Source: Candidatus Melainabacteria bacterium (lineage in GTDB: Bacteria; Cyanobacteriota; Vampirovibrionia; 2-02-FULL-35-15). From it: a stretch of 64,000 bases of DNA. The notes below the pieces were generated by a model. The model saw only the letters and a list, made by a program, of their open reading frames with translations, did no database searches and was not told the origin of the DNA. The position numbers and the translations under genes are program-made. The first letter of the stretch is position 1; each line of letters starts with the position of its first letter. This document shows positions 29,486 to 36,636 of the stretch, piece after piece. The stretch spans positions 62,001 through 126,000 of the forward strand of contig JAHFBG010000002.1 in the NCBI GenBank assembly GCA_023250155.1. The letters run 5' to 3'.

Positions 29486-29902
29486 TTATCTCTTAGAGAA
29501 CTGGAAGCGTTTTCTTGCTTTTTTACGTCCGTATTTTTTACGCTCTTTGCTTCGTGGATCTCTGGTTAACAGACCATCTGATTTAAGAGTAGCTTTATTT
29601 GCTTGGTTGACATTAACTAATGCTCTTGCTATTCCAAGTCTTATGGCATCAGCTTGCCCTGATAATCCACCACCATGAACTTTTGCAATTACATCATATT
29701 TTTCTTCTGTTTGAGTAGCTACAAGAGGTTTTTTAATTAGGTTTAGATACATTGAAACATTTCCTAAATGTAATGAAGGCTCTTTGCCATTTATTAAAAA
29801 TTTTCCTTTTCCAGGTCTTAAGAATACTCTAGCTATAGCTGTTTTTCTTCTACCTGTTGCAATAAACTGTATGTTTTTATCTTGTTTAACTGTTCTAGGC
29901 AA
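29486..29902 (-). CDS. rpsI: 30S ribosomal protein S9 (uS9)
   Basis: 138 residues. [19 protein letters not shown] at the start, [20 protein letters not shown] in the middle, and the basic C-terminal tail [17 protein letters not shown] that reaches the P-site tRNA. The start is TTG, supported by AAGGAGA 7 bases upstream. rplM precedes it, the near-universal L13-S9 order. Confidence 0.97.
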   Translation of the reverse strand: MPRTVKQDKNIQFIATGRRKTAIARVFLRPGKGKFLINGKEPSLHLGNVSMYLNLIKKPLVATQTEEKYDVIAKVHGGGLSGQADAIRLGIARALVNVNQANKATLKSDGLLTRDPRSKERKKYGRKKARKRFQFSKR

Positions 29903-29914
29903 CTTGATTTCTCC

Positions 29915-30364
29915 TTATTTTGAAGATCTTTTAGATCTCAATTCCCACTTTTGAGGTTTTTGACTTGTATGGTTATGAGACTCACCTTTAAATACTTTTA
30001 ATTTAGTAAATTGTTTTGCTCCTAGTGTTGTGTGAGGAAGCATTCCTTTTATAGCCTTTTCTAGAATTCTTTCAGGAAATCTTTTTCTGAGATGTTCTAG
30101 CGTTTCTGTTCTAAAGCCACCTGGTATCCCACTATGCCTTTGGTATACTTTTTGCAATTCTTTTTTACCACTAAGATGTATTTTTTCTGCATTAATTACA
30201 ATTACAAAATCTCCAACGTCTACATTAGGTGTAAATTCTGGCTTGGTCTTTCCTCTTAGGAGGGAAGCAACATCTGTAGCCAGTCTTCCAAGAGGTTGGC
30301 CTTGAGCGTCTACTAACCACCACGTTCTTTTAACTTCATCTTTTTTTGCTAAATATGTTTTCAT
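29915..30364 (-). CDS. rplM: 50S ribosomal protein L13 (uL13)
   Basis: 149 residues from ATG 30364; the family begins MKTY, so the upstream TTG at 30379 is not the start. Motifs: [52 protein letters not shown], and [25 protein letters not shown] lies about 19 bases before the ATG. The upstream gap contains a heptamer repeat array. Confidence 0.97.
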   Translation of the reverse strand: MKTYLAKKDEVKRTWWLVDAQGQPLGRLATDVASLLRGKTKPEFTPNVDVGDFVIVINAEKIHLSGKKELQKVYQRHSGIPGGFRTETLEHLRKRFPERILEKAIKGMLPHTTLGAKQFTKLKVFKGESHNHTSQKPQKWELRSKRSSK

Positions 30365-30396
30365 TTTTTCATTGAACAAGAAATTTATTATACCTT

Positions 30397-30438
30397 AACT
30401 TAGAACTTAGTGTTTAGCATATAGTGTATAGCGTATTA
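30397..30438. repeat. Heptamer array, TAGCGTA/TAGTGTA family
   Basis: Six successive 7-mers (ACTTAGA ACTTAGT GTTTAGC ATATAGT GTATAGC GTATTAT) keep a strict 7-base period in the gap between the pilO-like gene and rplM. The same family is seen at 41795-41925. It differs from the TCCTCAA family. Confidence 0.6.
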
Positions 30439-31245
30439 TCTTCTTTTTCTTGTAAAGGAAAAACCACCTTTTATTTTTCCTTGTCCTCTTTGTAACTCAC
30501 CATATGAAAGAGTTTCTTCTTTTAGTGGGAGACTGTAGGCTACTAAATTGAAGGTGCTTAGAAGACTACCGGTTTCAGCTTTTTGTTTTTTAGGCTTTGC
30601 TTTAGATAATCTATTTTGAAATGCTTGTTTTGCTTGTACTTTACCAATTGAAATGTTTTCAATTGAAACAACTCTTCCATAACCTTCAAGTTTTTTAAAC
30701 AGGTCTATTATGTCTTTAAAGTCTCCTGTGACTTTTACTTCTATTGGATAACGATAGAGATCTACAGGAAAGCTTTGTTCTCTTAATTTGTCTAGAGGAT
30801 TTCTTCTTTTGGGAAGATTTTTATCACCAAGAATTTCTAGTTCAGCTTGTTTTTCTAGAACTATGTTAATTGGCTCAGCATTTGATGGTGTGAAGCTTTC
30901 AAGATTAATTGAGCTTTCATCACATATTTTTTTCAAGTCTTGTGCAAGAAAATCTATTTCATAAGATTTTGCTAAGTAGAGTTTTTGCTTTTCAATCTTC
31001 TTTGAAACTATATCATTTTCTCTTTTTAGTCTCTCTAGCTTTCTAATGTTTAATTCTAAGCTAGTCAATTTAGTTTGATCGCTTGAAGTTTTTGTTTTTA
31101 AGTCATTATAATTATTCCAAATAGGTAAGGTATATTGGAAAAGAGGAATTGTAGATAAGGCAAGTAGTAATCCTCCAATTAAATTTTTTTCTCTTTGTGA
31201 AAGACTGTTGAGTTTTATGGTAATCTTTTTAAAGTCATATGCCAT
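30436..31245 (-). CDS. PilO-like membrane protein (type IV pilus alignment complex type)
   Basis: 269 residues from ATG 31245, preferred over 31269 because TATTAT lies 6 bases upstream, as in other genes here. A membrane segment (LIGGLLLALSTIPLFQYTL near 17-35) is followed by a coiled coil (about 40-100) and a ferredoxin-like domain with the IEVKVTGDFKDIIDLFKKLEGYGRVVSI pattern of PilO. This layout is shared by PilO and GspM/PilN relatives, so the call is from architecture. No other pilus gene is nearby. C-terminus is strongly basic. Confidence 0.65.
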   Translation of the reverse strand: MAYDFKKITIKLNSLSQREKNLIGGLLLALSTIPLFQYTLPIWNNYNDLKTKTSSDQTKLTSLELNIRKLERLKRENDIVSKKIEKQKLYLAKSYEIDFLAQDLKKICDESSINLESFTPSNAEPINIVLEKQAELEILGDKNLPKRRNPLDKLREQSFPVDLYRYPIEVKVTGDFKDIIDLFKKLEGYGRVVSIENISIGKVQAKQAFQNRLSKAKPKKQKAETGSLLSTFNLVAYSLPLKEETLSYGELQRGQGKIKGGFSFTRKRR

Positions 31246-31251
31246 GATGAA

Positions 31252-31257
31252 ATAATA
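31252..31257 (-). promoter_or_regulatory. -10 hexamer 6 bases before the PilO-like start
   Basis: TATTAT reading leftward, 6 bases from ATG 31245, with no Shine-Dalgarno in between. It decides the choice of start over the upstream ATG. Confidence 0.4.
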
Positions 31258-31302
31258 GAATGATATCATTGTGTATTGTTTCTTAGTATATAGGGTATAT
31301 AG

Positions 31303-32484
31303 ATGTCAAATAATAATGATTTTCAATTTTCAGCAAGTACTTGTGGATTTAAACGTACTAAAAAACCTGACTTAGCAGTTGTTTACTCTTCAATACCATG
31401 TACTTATGCAGGAGTTTTTACTAAAAATCAGGTACGTGCTGCCTGTGTAGATGAAAACAAGGCTCTTTTAAAACAAAAAAAACAAATCAAAGCTATTGTT
31501 GTTAATTCAGGAAATGCTAATGCCTGTACTGGTAAAGAAGGTGTAAGAGCAGTAAAGAAAACTCAAGCTATTGCTGCAGGGCTTTTAAACATTAAATCAA
31601 ATGAGGTATTAGTAGCAAGTACAGGAATAATCGGTGTTCTTTTAGATGTGGACAAAATCAGATTAGGGTTAGAAGATGCAATACCAAAACTATCTACAAG
31701 TGATAAAAGTCTTAGAGATTCTGCTAAAGCAATATTAACGACAGATAGATATGAAAAAATTGTAATAAAGAAGCATAAAAGTTTTAAATTGGTTGGTTTT
31801 ACAAAAGGGGCAGGAATGATTCATCCTGATATGGCTACAATGCTTTGCTTCTTTTTCACAAATTTAGCAATGCCACAAAAGTTATTACAAGCGGCTTTAA
31901 AAGAAGCTGTTGATGATACTTTTAATGTTATATCTGTAGATGGAGATATGAGTACAAACGATATGGTTATTTTATTGTCGAACAATAATAGCGATAAACA
32001 AATACAAACCATTCAAGATCCCTTATATATTGAGTTTCAAAAAACCTTACATGAAGCTTGTAATCAATTAGCAAAAGAAATTGTTATTGATGGCGAGGGG
32101 GCAAATACATTAATTAATATAAAGATCATAGGTGCAAAAAATAATAAAGATGCAAGAGAGATAGCTAGATCAATTTCTACATCTACACTTTTTAAGTGTG
32201 CAGTATTTGGTTCTGATCCGAATTGGGGAAGGGCTGTTGCAAGGGTAGGAGCTACATCTGTCAAAATTAATCAAGATAAATTAGATGTTTTCTTTAACAA
32301 TGTAAAAGTTCTTAAAAATGGTAATCCTATTAGTTTTGACAAACAAAAACTATACAAGCAAATTAAAAAAAGTAAAGAAGTTAATGTAAGGGTTGATTTA
32401 AAATTAGGAAAGGCTTTTGCTAGTGCAGCGGGATGTGATCTTAGCTTAGATTATGTGAAATTTAACTCGGGGTATTTTACTTAA
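31303..32484 (+). CDS. argJ: Bifunctional glutamate N-acetyltransferase / amino-acid acetyltransferase
   Basis: 393 residues. The self-cleavage site is GMIHPDMATML near 175-185, where Thr becomes the nucleophile of the beta subunit. AVVNSGNANACTG near 66-78 and GSDPNWGRAVARVGAT near 305-320 are family hallmarks. ArgJ recycles the acetyl group from N-acetylornithine to glutamate in arginine synthesis. Divergent from the PilO-like gene. The last base of its TAA is the first of the UDG ATG (TAATG), giving coupled translation. Confidence 0.95.
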   Translation: MSNNNDFQFSASTCGFKRTKKPDLAVVYSSIPCTYAGVFTKNQVRAACVDENKALLKQKKQIKAIVVNSGNANACTGKEGVRAVKKTQAIAAGLLNIKSNEVLVASTGIIGVLLDVDKIRLGLEDAIPKLSTSDKSLRDSAKAILTTDRYEKIVIKKHKSFKLVGFTKGAGMIHPDMATMLCFFFTNLAMPQKLLQAALKEAVDDTFNVISVDGDMSTNDMVILLSNNNSDKQIQTIQDPLYIEFQKTLHEACNQLAKEIVIDGEGANTLINIKIIGAKNNKDAREIARSISTSTLFKCAVFGSDPNWGRAVARVGATSVKINQDKLDVFFNNVKVLKNGNPISFDKQKLYKQIKKSKEVNVRVDLKLGKAFASAAGCDLSLDYVKFNSGYFT

Positions 32485-33257
32485 TGGATAAACAATTAAA
32501 TCTTTTTAGCATTCAAGATAAAGAGCAATCAGCAGTCAGTGATGGGATTGAGTCACTAGGATTGCCGCCAAAGGCGAGCCTCGCTCACGAAGCGAGCGGG
32601 AGGAATGAGCAGGACATGTTAAACTCTCAGTCTTCAATCCTCAATTCTCAATCCTCCATCCTCTATTCCTCTCTTGAAGAAGCTAAATCTGCTGCAATGT
32701 CTTGTAAAAAGTGTGTTCTTTGTAAAGAAAGGACAAAAGTAGTATTTAGTGATGGTCTAGAAAATGCAAAGATTATGATTATAGGAGAAGGTCCTGGAGA
32801 AAATGAAGATCTACAAGGATTGCCTTTTGTAGGAAGAGCAGGTCAATTATTGGATAAAATTTTTACATCAGTAAACTTAAATAGAAAAGAACATTTATAT
32901 ATTTGTAATGTAGTTAAATGTAGACCACCAAATAATAGAGCTCCAGCAGATGATGAGGCAGAGGCTTGTAGGGACTACTTAGAAGCACAAATAAAATATA
33001 TAGATCCTAAGATCATTATTTTAGCTGGTGCTGTAGCAGTTAAGAAAGTATTGAAATTAAAAGATCCCAAAATTACTAAGCTTAGAGGACAATGGATTGA
33101 TGGAATGGGAGATTTATTACAGGGCAGAAAAATTATGCCAATCTTTCATCCGTCTTATTTGCTTAGGCATGAATGGAATAAGAATCCAGATTCACCTAAA
33201 GCTCTTATGTGGCAAGATATACAAGAAATAAGAAAATCTTATGATGCCTTAAAATAA
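32484..33257 (+). CDS. Uracil-DNA glycosylase, family 4 (Fe-S type)
   Basis: 257 residues. The Fe-S Cys residues begin at CKKCVLC near 74-80, followed by IIGEGPGENEDLQGLPFVGRAGQLLDK with the active-site motif GEGPGENED, NVVKCRPPNNRAP, and the late IFHPSYLLR with the catalytic His. It removes uracil from DNA; the encoded dCTP-deaminase-like enzyme makes dU. The N-terminal 65 residues are unusual: a composite heptamer element encodes SQSSILNSQSSILYSS in front of the domain. It ends in a 9-base tail-to-tail overlap with lpxB. Confidence 0.92.
   Translation: MDKQLNLFSIQDKEQSAVSDGIESLGLPPKASLAHEASGRNEQDMLNSQSSILNSQSSILYSSLEEAKSAAMSCKKCVLCKERTKVVFSDGLENAKIMIIGEGPGENEDLQGLPFVGRAGQLLDKIFTSVNLNRKEHLYICNVVKCRPPNNRAPADDEAEACRDYLEAQIKYIDPKIIILAGAVAVKKVLKLKDPKITKLRGQWIDGMGDLLQGRKIMPIFHPSYLLRHEWNKNPDSPKALMWQDIQEIRKSYDALK
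32544..32663 (+). repeat. Composite element copy in the UDG gene (with extra internal hairpin)
   Basis: The head GGGATTGAGTCACTAGGATTG is interrupted by about 35 bases containing an inverted repeat (CTCGCT/AGCGAG). The head then resumes as GAGGAATGAGCAGGACA, and heptamers TCAATCC/TCAATTC end the copy. In frame with the host gene. Confidence 0.8.
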
Positions 33258-34400
33258 CTTGCTTATTCTTAAAGCCGCTTCTTTACTAGCGTTGTTTGTG
33301 GTTAGTTTTTCTTTAACTTTCTTTAGACTTTTTTTCATTAATTCTAAATGTCCATGTACCTCAAGGCATTCTTTTGTGATTTGGTAGTAATTTTCAGGAG
33401 TCGCTTCATTTTGAATAAGTTCTGGAACTACCTTTTCTCCTAAAATTATGTTTGGCAACCCAATCATATTTATTTTCTTTAGTAGTAAGTATAAGAAATA
33501 GTTGATTTGATTTCCTTTATAACCTAATATCATTGGGGTTTCATATAATGCTGCTTCAAGTGTAACAGTTCCTGATGTTAACCAGAGAAAATCACTTGCG
33601 TATAAAAGCTTATGGTTATTTCCTGGCGGTAATATTTTAAATTTTGTAAGCAGATTATTTTTTTTTGTAAAACCATTTATTTTTTCTTCTAGATTTGAAA
33701 TTGTAGGTGCTTGTGCAATCATGAACTTGTAATTGGGATATGCTTTAAAAAGTCGTTCTGATGCGTTTAGTAAGACTGATAACATATAGTGAATCTCTGA
33801 CTCTCTACTACCTGGAAAAAGTCCTATTAATGTGTTTTTAGTTGTAATTCCTAGTTCTTGTCTGATTGTTTCTCGATCAAAATTCTCTAATTCACTTAAT
33901 ATTGGATTTCCTACATAAAAGGCATTGACACCTCTTTTTCTGTGAAATTCTTCTTCGAATGGTAATCCGCACAATACTAAATCACAATACTTAGCTAGTA
34001 TTTTAGTTCTTCCTTCATTCCAAGCCCATACTTGAGGGGGTAAATAGTAAACAGTTTTAGTGTTTGGAAATTGTTGTTTTACTTTCTTTAATAGCCTTAG
34101 GTTAAAACCTGGAAAGTCAACAAATACTAATATGTCTGGATTAAAAGAAATTAATTCAAACAAAAGTTCTCTTTCAAGACCCAAATAAAGAGAAAGATTT
34201 TTAATGACTTCTGTAAGTCCCATAGAAGCAAGGTGTTTGCAGTTAAAGAATAATTCAACGCCACTAGCTTTTAAATAATTTCCACCTATGGCTTTAATTA
34301 TTAATTGATTTGGTGATATTATCTTATAAAGCTCATTTACTAAGTGAGCTGCATGCATATCACCTGAAGTTTCCCCACATACAAAAAAAATCTTATACAT
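33249..34400 (-). CDS. lpxB: Lipid-A-disaccharide synthase
   Basis: 383 residues, GT-B fold. IFFVCGETSGDMHAAHL (4-20) is the LpxB signature, followed by LVFVDFPGFNLRLLKK, PPQVWAWNEGR and GLFPGSRESEI. It joins UDP-2,3-diacylglucosamine and lipid X to lipid A disaccharide at the inner membrane face. Strong evidence for lipid A in this organism. Its ATG is only 2 bases from the divergent rarA candidate start, with TAAAAT 9 bases before the ATG. Confidence 0.95.
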   Translation of the reverse strand: MYKIFFVCGETSGDMHAAHLVNELYKIISPNQLIIKAIGGNYLKASGVELFFNCKHLASMGLTEVIKNLSLYLGLERELLFELISFNPDILVFVDFPGFNLRLLKKVKQQFPNTKTVYYLPPQVWAWNEGRTKILAKYCDLVLCGLPFEEEFHRKRGVNAFYVGNPILSELENFDRETIRQELGITTKNTLIGLFPGSRESEIHYMLSVLLNASERLFKAYPNYKFMIAQAPTISNLEEKINGFTKKNNLLTKFKILPPGNNHKLLYASDFLWLTSGTVTLEAALYETPMILGYKGNQINYFLYLLLKKINMIGLPNIILGEKVVPELIQNEATPENYYQITKECLEVHGHLELMKKSLKKVKEKLTTNNASKEAALRISKLF

Positions 34401-34402
34401 TC

Positions 34403-35635
34403 ATGTCTAATTTTAGTACACAAAATGCACAAATGTCCTTATTTAAAAGTAAAGAACCATTAGCTTATAGAATTAGACCAAAAACAATTAATGAAATTAT
34501 TGGTCAAGAACATTTAACATGTACCAATGGCTTTTTAAATACGTATGTAAAAAGTGGGATTTTATACTCAATAATTTTATGGGGGCCCCCAGGAATTGGC
34601 AAGACAACTATAGCAACTTTAATCGGATTAAATTCAGGAAAAGAATTTGTTTCATTGTCAGGTGCTGGAATATCTGTAGCAGATTTACGTGAAGTATTTA
34701 ATAAAGCAAAATTGCAACCAGGAAGAGTAGTTTTATTTATTGATGAAATACATAGGTTGGCTAAAAATCAACAAGATGTTTTATTGGAACCTGTTGAAAA
34801 GGGAATTATAGTATTAATTGGAACAACAACAGAAAATCCTCATATTTCATTAACAAGAGCTTTACACTCAAGATTAAAAGTTTTAGAACTAAAACCTCAT
34901 TTGGAGTATGATTTAGAAAAAATCATTCATAGAGCACTATCACATGAAGATGGATATCCTAATTGTAAGATTACAAATGAAGCAGTGAAGTTATTAGTGA
35001 TAAGTTCAAGTGGAGATGCAAGAAGATTACTAATAAATTTAGAAGAAGCTGTTAAATCTACCACAGACCAACTAATAGATGAAAAGCTTGTTAAAACTAT
35101 ATTAGAGAATACACAATTGCAAATTGGAATTGATGCTGAAAACCATTATAATTTAGTTAGTGCCCTACAAAAATCAATTCGTGGTTCAGATCCTAATGCT
35201 GCATTATATTGGTTAGCCAGGTTATTGGCTGGTGGTGTAGATCCAGTACAAGTAGCAAGAAGGATAGTGGTTACAGCATCAGAGGATATAGGACTTACTG
35301 ACAATAATGCTTTAACAGTAGCATTAAATGCATATCAGGCTAGTCAGTTTTTAGGTATGCCAGAAGCTAGAATACCATTGGCTCAAGCTGTGATCTATTT
35401 AGCTTGTGCACAGAAATCAAATACTACGATAATTTCTATTGATCAAGCTTTAAATGATGTAAAAACCTTTTCCCCATACCCAGTCCCTATACATTTAAGA
35501 AATTTGGGTGGTGATGGATATAAGTATCCACATTCTTTTAAGGATGCAAAGGTTGAACAAGAGTATTTGCCTAAAGAATTAATGAATAAAGAGTATTTTG
35601 AACCTAATGAAAGAGATAAAATAAAAAAATGTTGA
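34403..35635 (+). CDS. rarA: Replication-associated recombination protein A (MgsA/RarA AAA ATPase)
   Basis: 410 residues from ATG 34403; family comparison also allows ATG 34433 (MSLFKSKEPLAYRIRP). Walker A GPPGIGKT near 60-67, Walker B VLFIDEIHR near 108-116, then GTTTENPHISL and the MgsA C-terminal domain (SIRGSDPNAALYWLARLLAGG). RarA acts at stalled forks and resembles clamp-loader ATPases. Divergent from lpxB with almost no gap, so each promoter lies in the other's coding region. Its end overlaps the exonuclease gene by 7 bases. Confidence 0.92.
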   Translation: MSNFSTQNAQMSLFKSKEPLAYRIRPKTINEIIGQEHLTCTNGFLNTYVKSGILYSIILWGPPGIGKTTIATLIGLNSGKEFVSLSGAGISVADLREVFNKAKLQPGRVVLFIDEIHRLAKNQQDVLLEPVEKGIIVLIGTTTENPHISLTRALHSRLKVLELKPHLEYDLEKIIHRALSHEDGYPNCKITNEAVKLLVISSSGDARRLLINLEEAVKSTTDQLIDEKLVKTILENTQLQIGIDAENHYNLVSALQKSIRGSDPNAALYWLARLLAGGVDPVQVARRIVVTASEDIGLTDNNALTVALNAYQASQFLGMPEARIPLAQAVIYLACAQKSNTTIISIDQALNDVKTFSPYPVPIHLRNLGGDGYKYPHSFKDAKVEQEYLPKELMNKEYFEPNERDKIKKC

Positions 35636-36396
35636 CAAAAAAATTCCTATTAAACTTAGAAGATAATATTGAAAAAACTTTTTGTGTGACTGATATTGAA
35701 ACTACTGGCCAGAAACCAGAAGATTCTGAAATTATTGAAATAGCAACTGTAAAAGTAATAGGTGGTCAAATTAAAGATAGTTTTTGTTCATATATTAAGC
35801 CGACGACTCAAATCCCTTCGTATATAACTCAAATGACAGGAATTAGAGATGAGGATGTAAAAGATGCGCCTTTATTAAAAGAAGTGTTAAAAGACTGGCT
35901 AGAGTTTATTAATGGTTCTCATTATTTTTGTGCACATAATGTCATGTTTGACTATGATTTTATATATAAATATCTTCAGAGTTCTAAAATCCCAACAACA
36001 GACATATCAAGTTTAAAATTTTTTTGTACTGTAAAAGCTACCAGAGTACTTTTTCCAGAATTAGAAAGCAGAAAATTAGGAGATTTAATTAAGCATTTTA
36101 ATTTGGTTACAGAAAAGAGACATCGTGCATTAGATGATGCAATGGCAACAGCAAAAATATTATTAATATGTTTTGAAGAAATAAAAAAGAAAAAAAGCCT
36201 ACTACTTTCAAAAATAGAAAATGTTCAGTTAGATAAATTAAAATCTTTTGAAGTTGCTGAATATTTAAGTGTTACAAAAGAAAAGGTTTATGAAATGGTT
36301 AAAACCGGAACATTAAAAGTAGCTGAAACATATACGACAAAAAATGGTTATGAGGGTTATCTCTTTTTAAGAAAAGATATAGAAGAACTAGTATGA
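35629..36396 (+). CDS. DnaQ-like 3'-5' exonuclease with C-terminal excisionase-type HTH
   Basis: 255 residues. The DEDDh exonuclease fills residues 14-180: VTDIETTGQ (Asp/Glu), HNVMFDYDFI, and HRALDDAMAT with the catalytic His and Asp. The C-terminal 55 residues form a MerR/excisionase-like winged helix (SFEVAEYLSVTKEKVYEMVKTGTL...LFLRKDIEELV) that binds DNA. Fusion of a proofreading-type nuclease and this HTH is unusual among epsilon-like proteins. Translated with rarA by overlap, which suggests a repair or replication role. Confidence 0.85.
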   Translation: MLTKKFLLNLEDNIEKTFCVTDIETTGQKPEDSEIIEIATVKVIGGQIKDSFCSYIKPTTQIPSYITQMTGIRDEDVKDAPLLKEVLKDWLEFINGSHYFCAHNVMFDYDFIYKYLQSSKIPTTDISSLKFFCTVKATRVLFPELESRKLGDLIKHFNLVTEKRHRALDDAMATAKILLICFEEIKKKKSLLLSKIENVQLDKLKSFEVAEYLSVTKEKVYEMVKTGTLKVAETYTTKNGYEGYLFLRKDIEELV

Positions 36397-36402
36397 TTCT
36401 TT

Positions 36403-36517
36403 GACTTACGCTCGCAACCCTATTCGGGTTAGCTCGCTTTTCCAAAAAGGCGATTTTGGTGAGTAAATTACACAAAAATCTTATGAGCTTTACAAGACTT
36501 AGAATTTAGCGTAAGTC
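36403..36517. ncRNA. Candidate structured RNA or inverted-repeat element
   Basis: A 10-bp outer stem (GACTTACGCT at 36403-36412, AGCGTAAGTC at 36508-36517) encloses two further hairpins: AACCC/GGGTT with a 5-base loop at 36416-36430, and CCAAAA/TTTTGG. The 115-base span sits in the 240-base gap before the 28-residue-repeat gene. The rest of that gap shows an AGACTA/TAGTCT hairpin near 36603 and AT-rich DNA. Could be an RNA with a multi-branch fold or a small mobile element; no known family. Confidence 0.4.
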
Positions 36518-36636
36518 CTAGATTCAATCGATTTTTAGGAATACCCTAACACTTAACCTTTTAATAACTTATTACACTTATACTAGCGGCATCAATTACC
36601 GAAGACTAAGTCTAGTAGTCTCATTTAATTAAATTT

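Noticed and set aside
30365..30379. TTG 30379 as rplM start
   Set aside because: L13 proteins begin at the MKTY sequence, so ATG 30364 fits the family.
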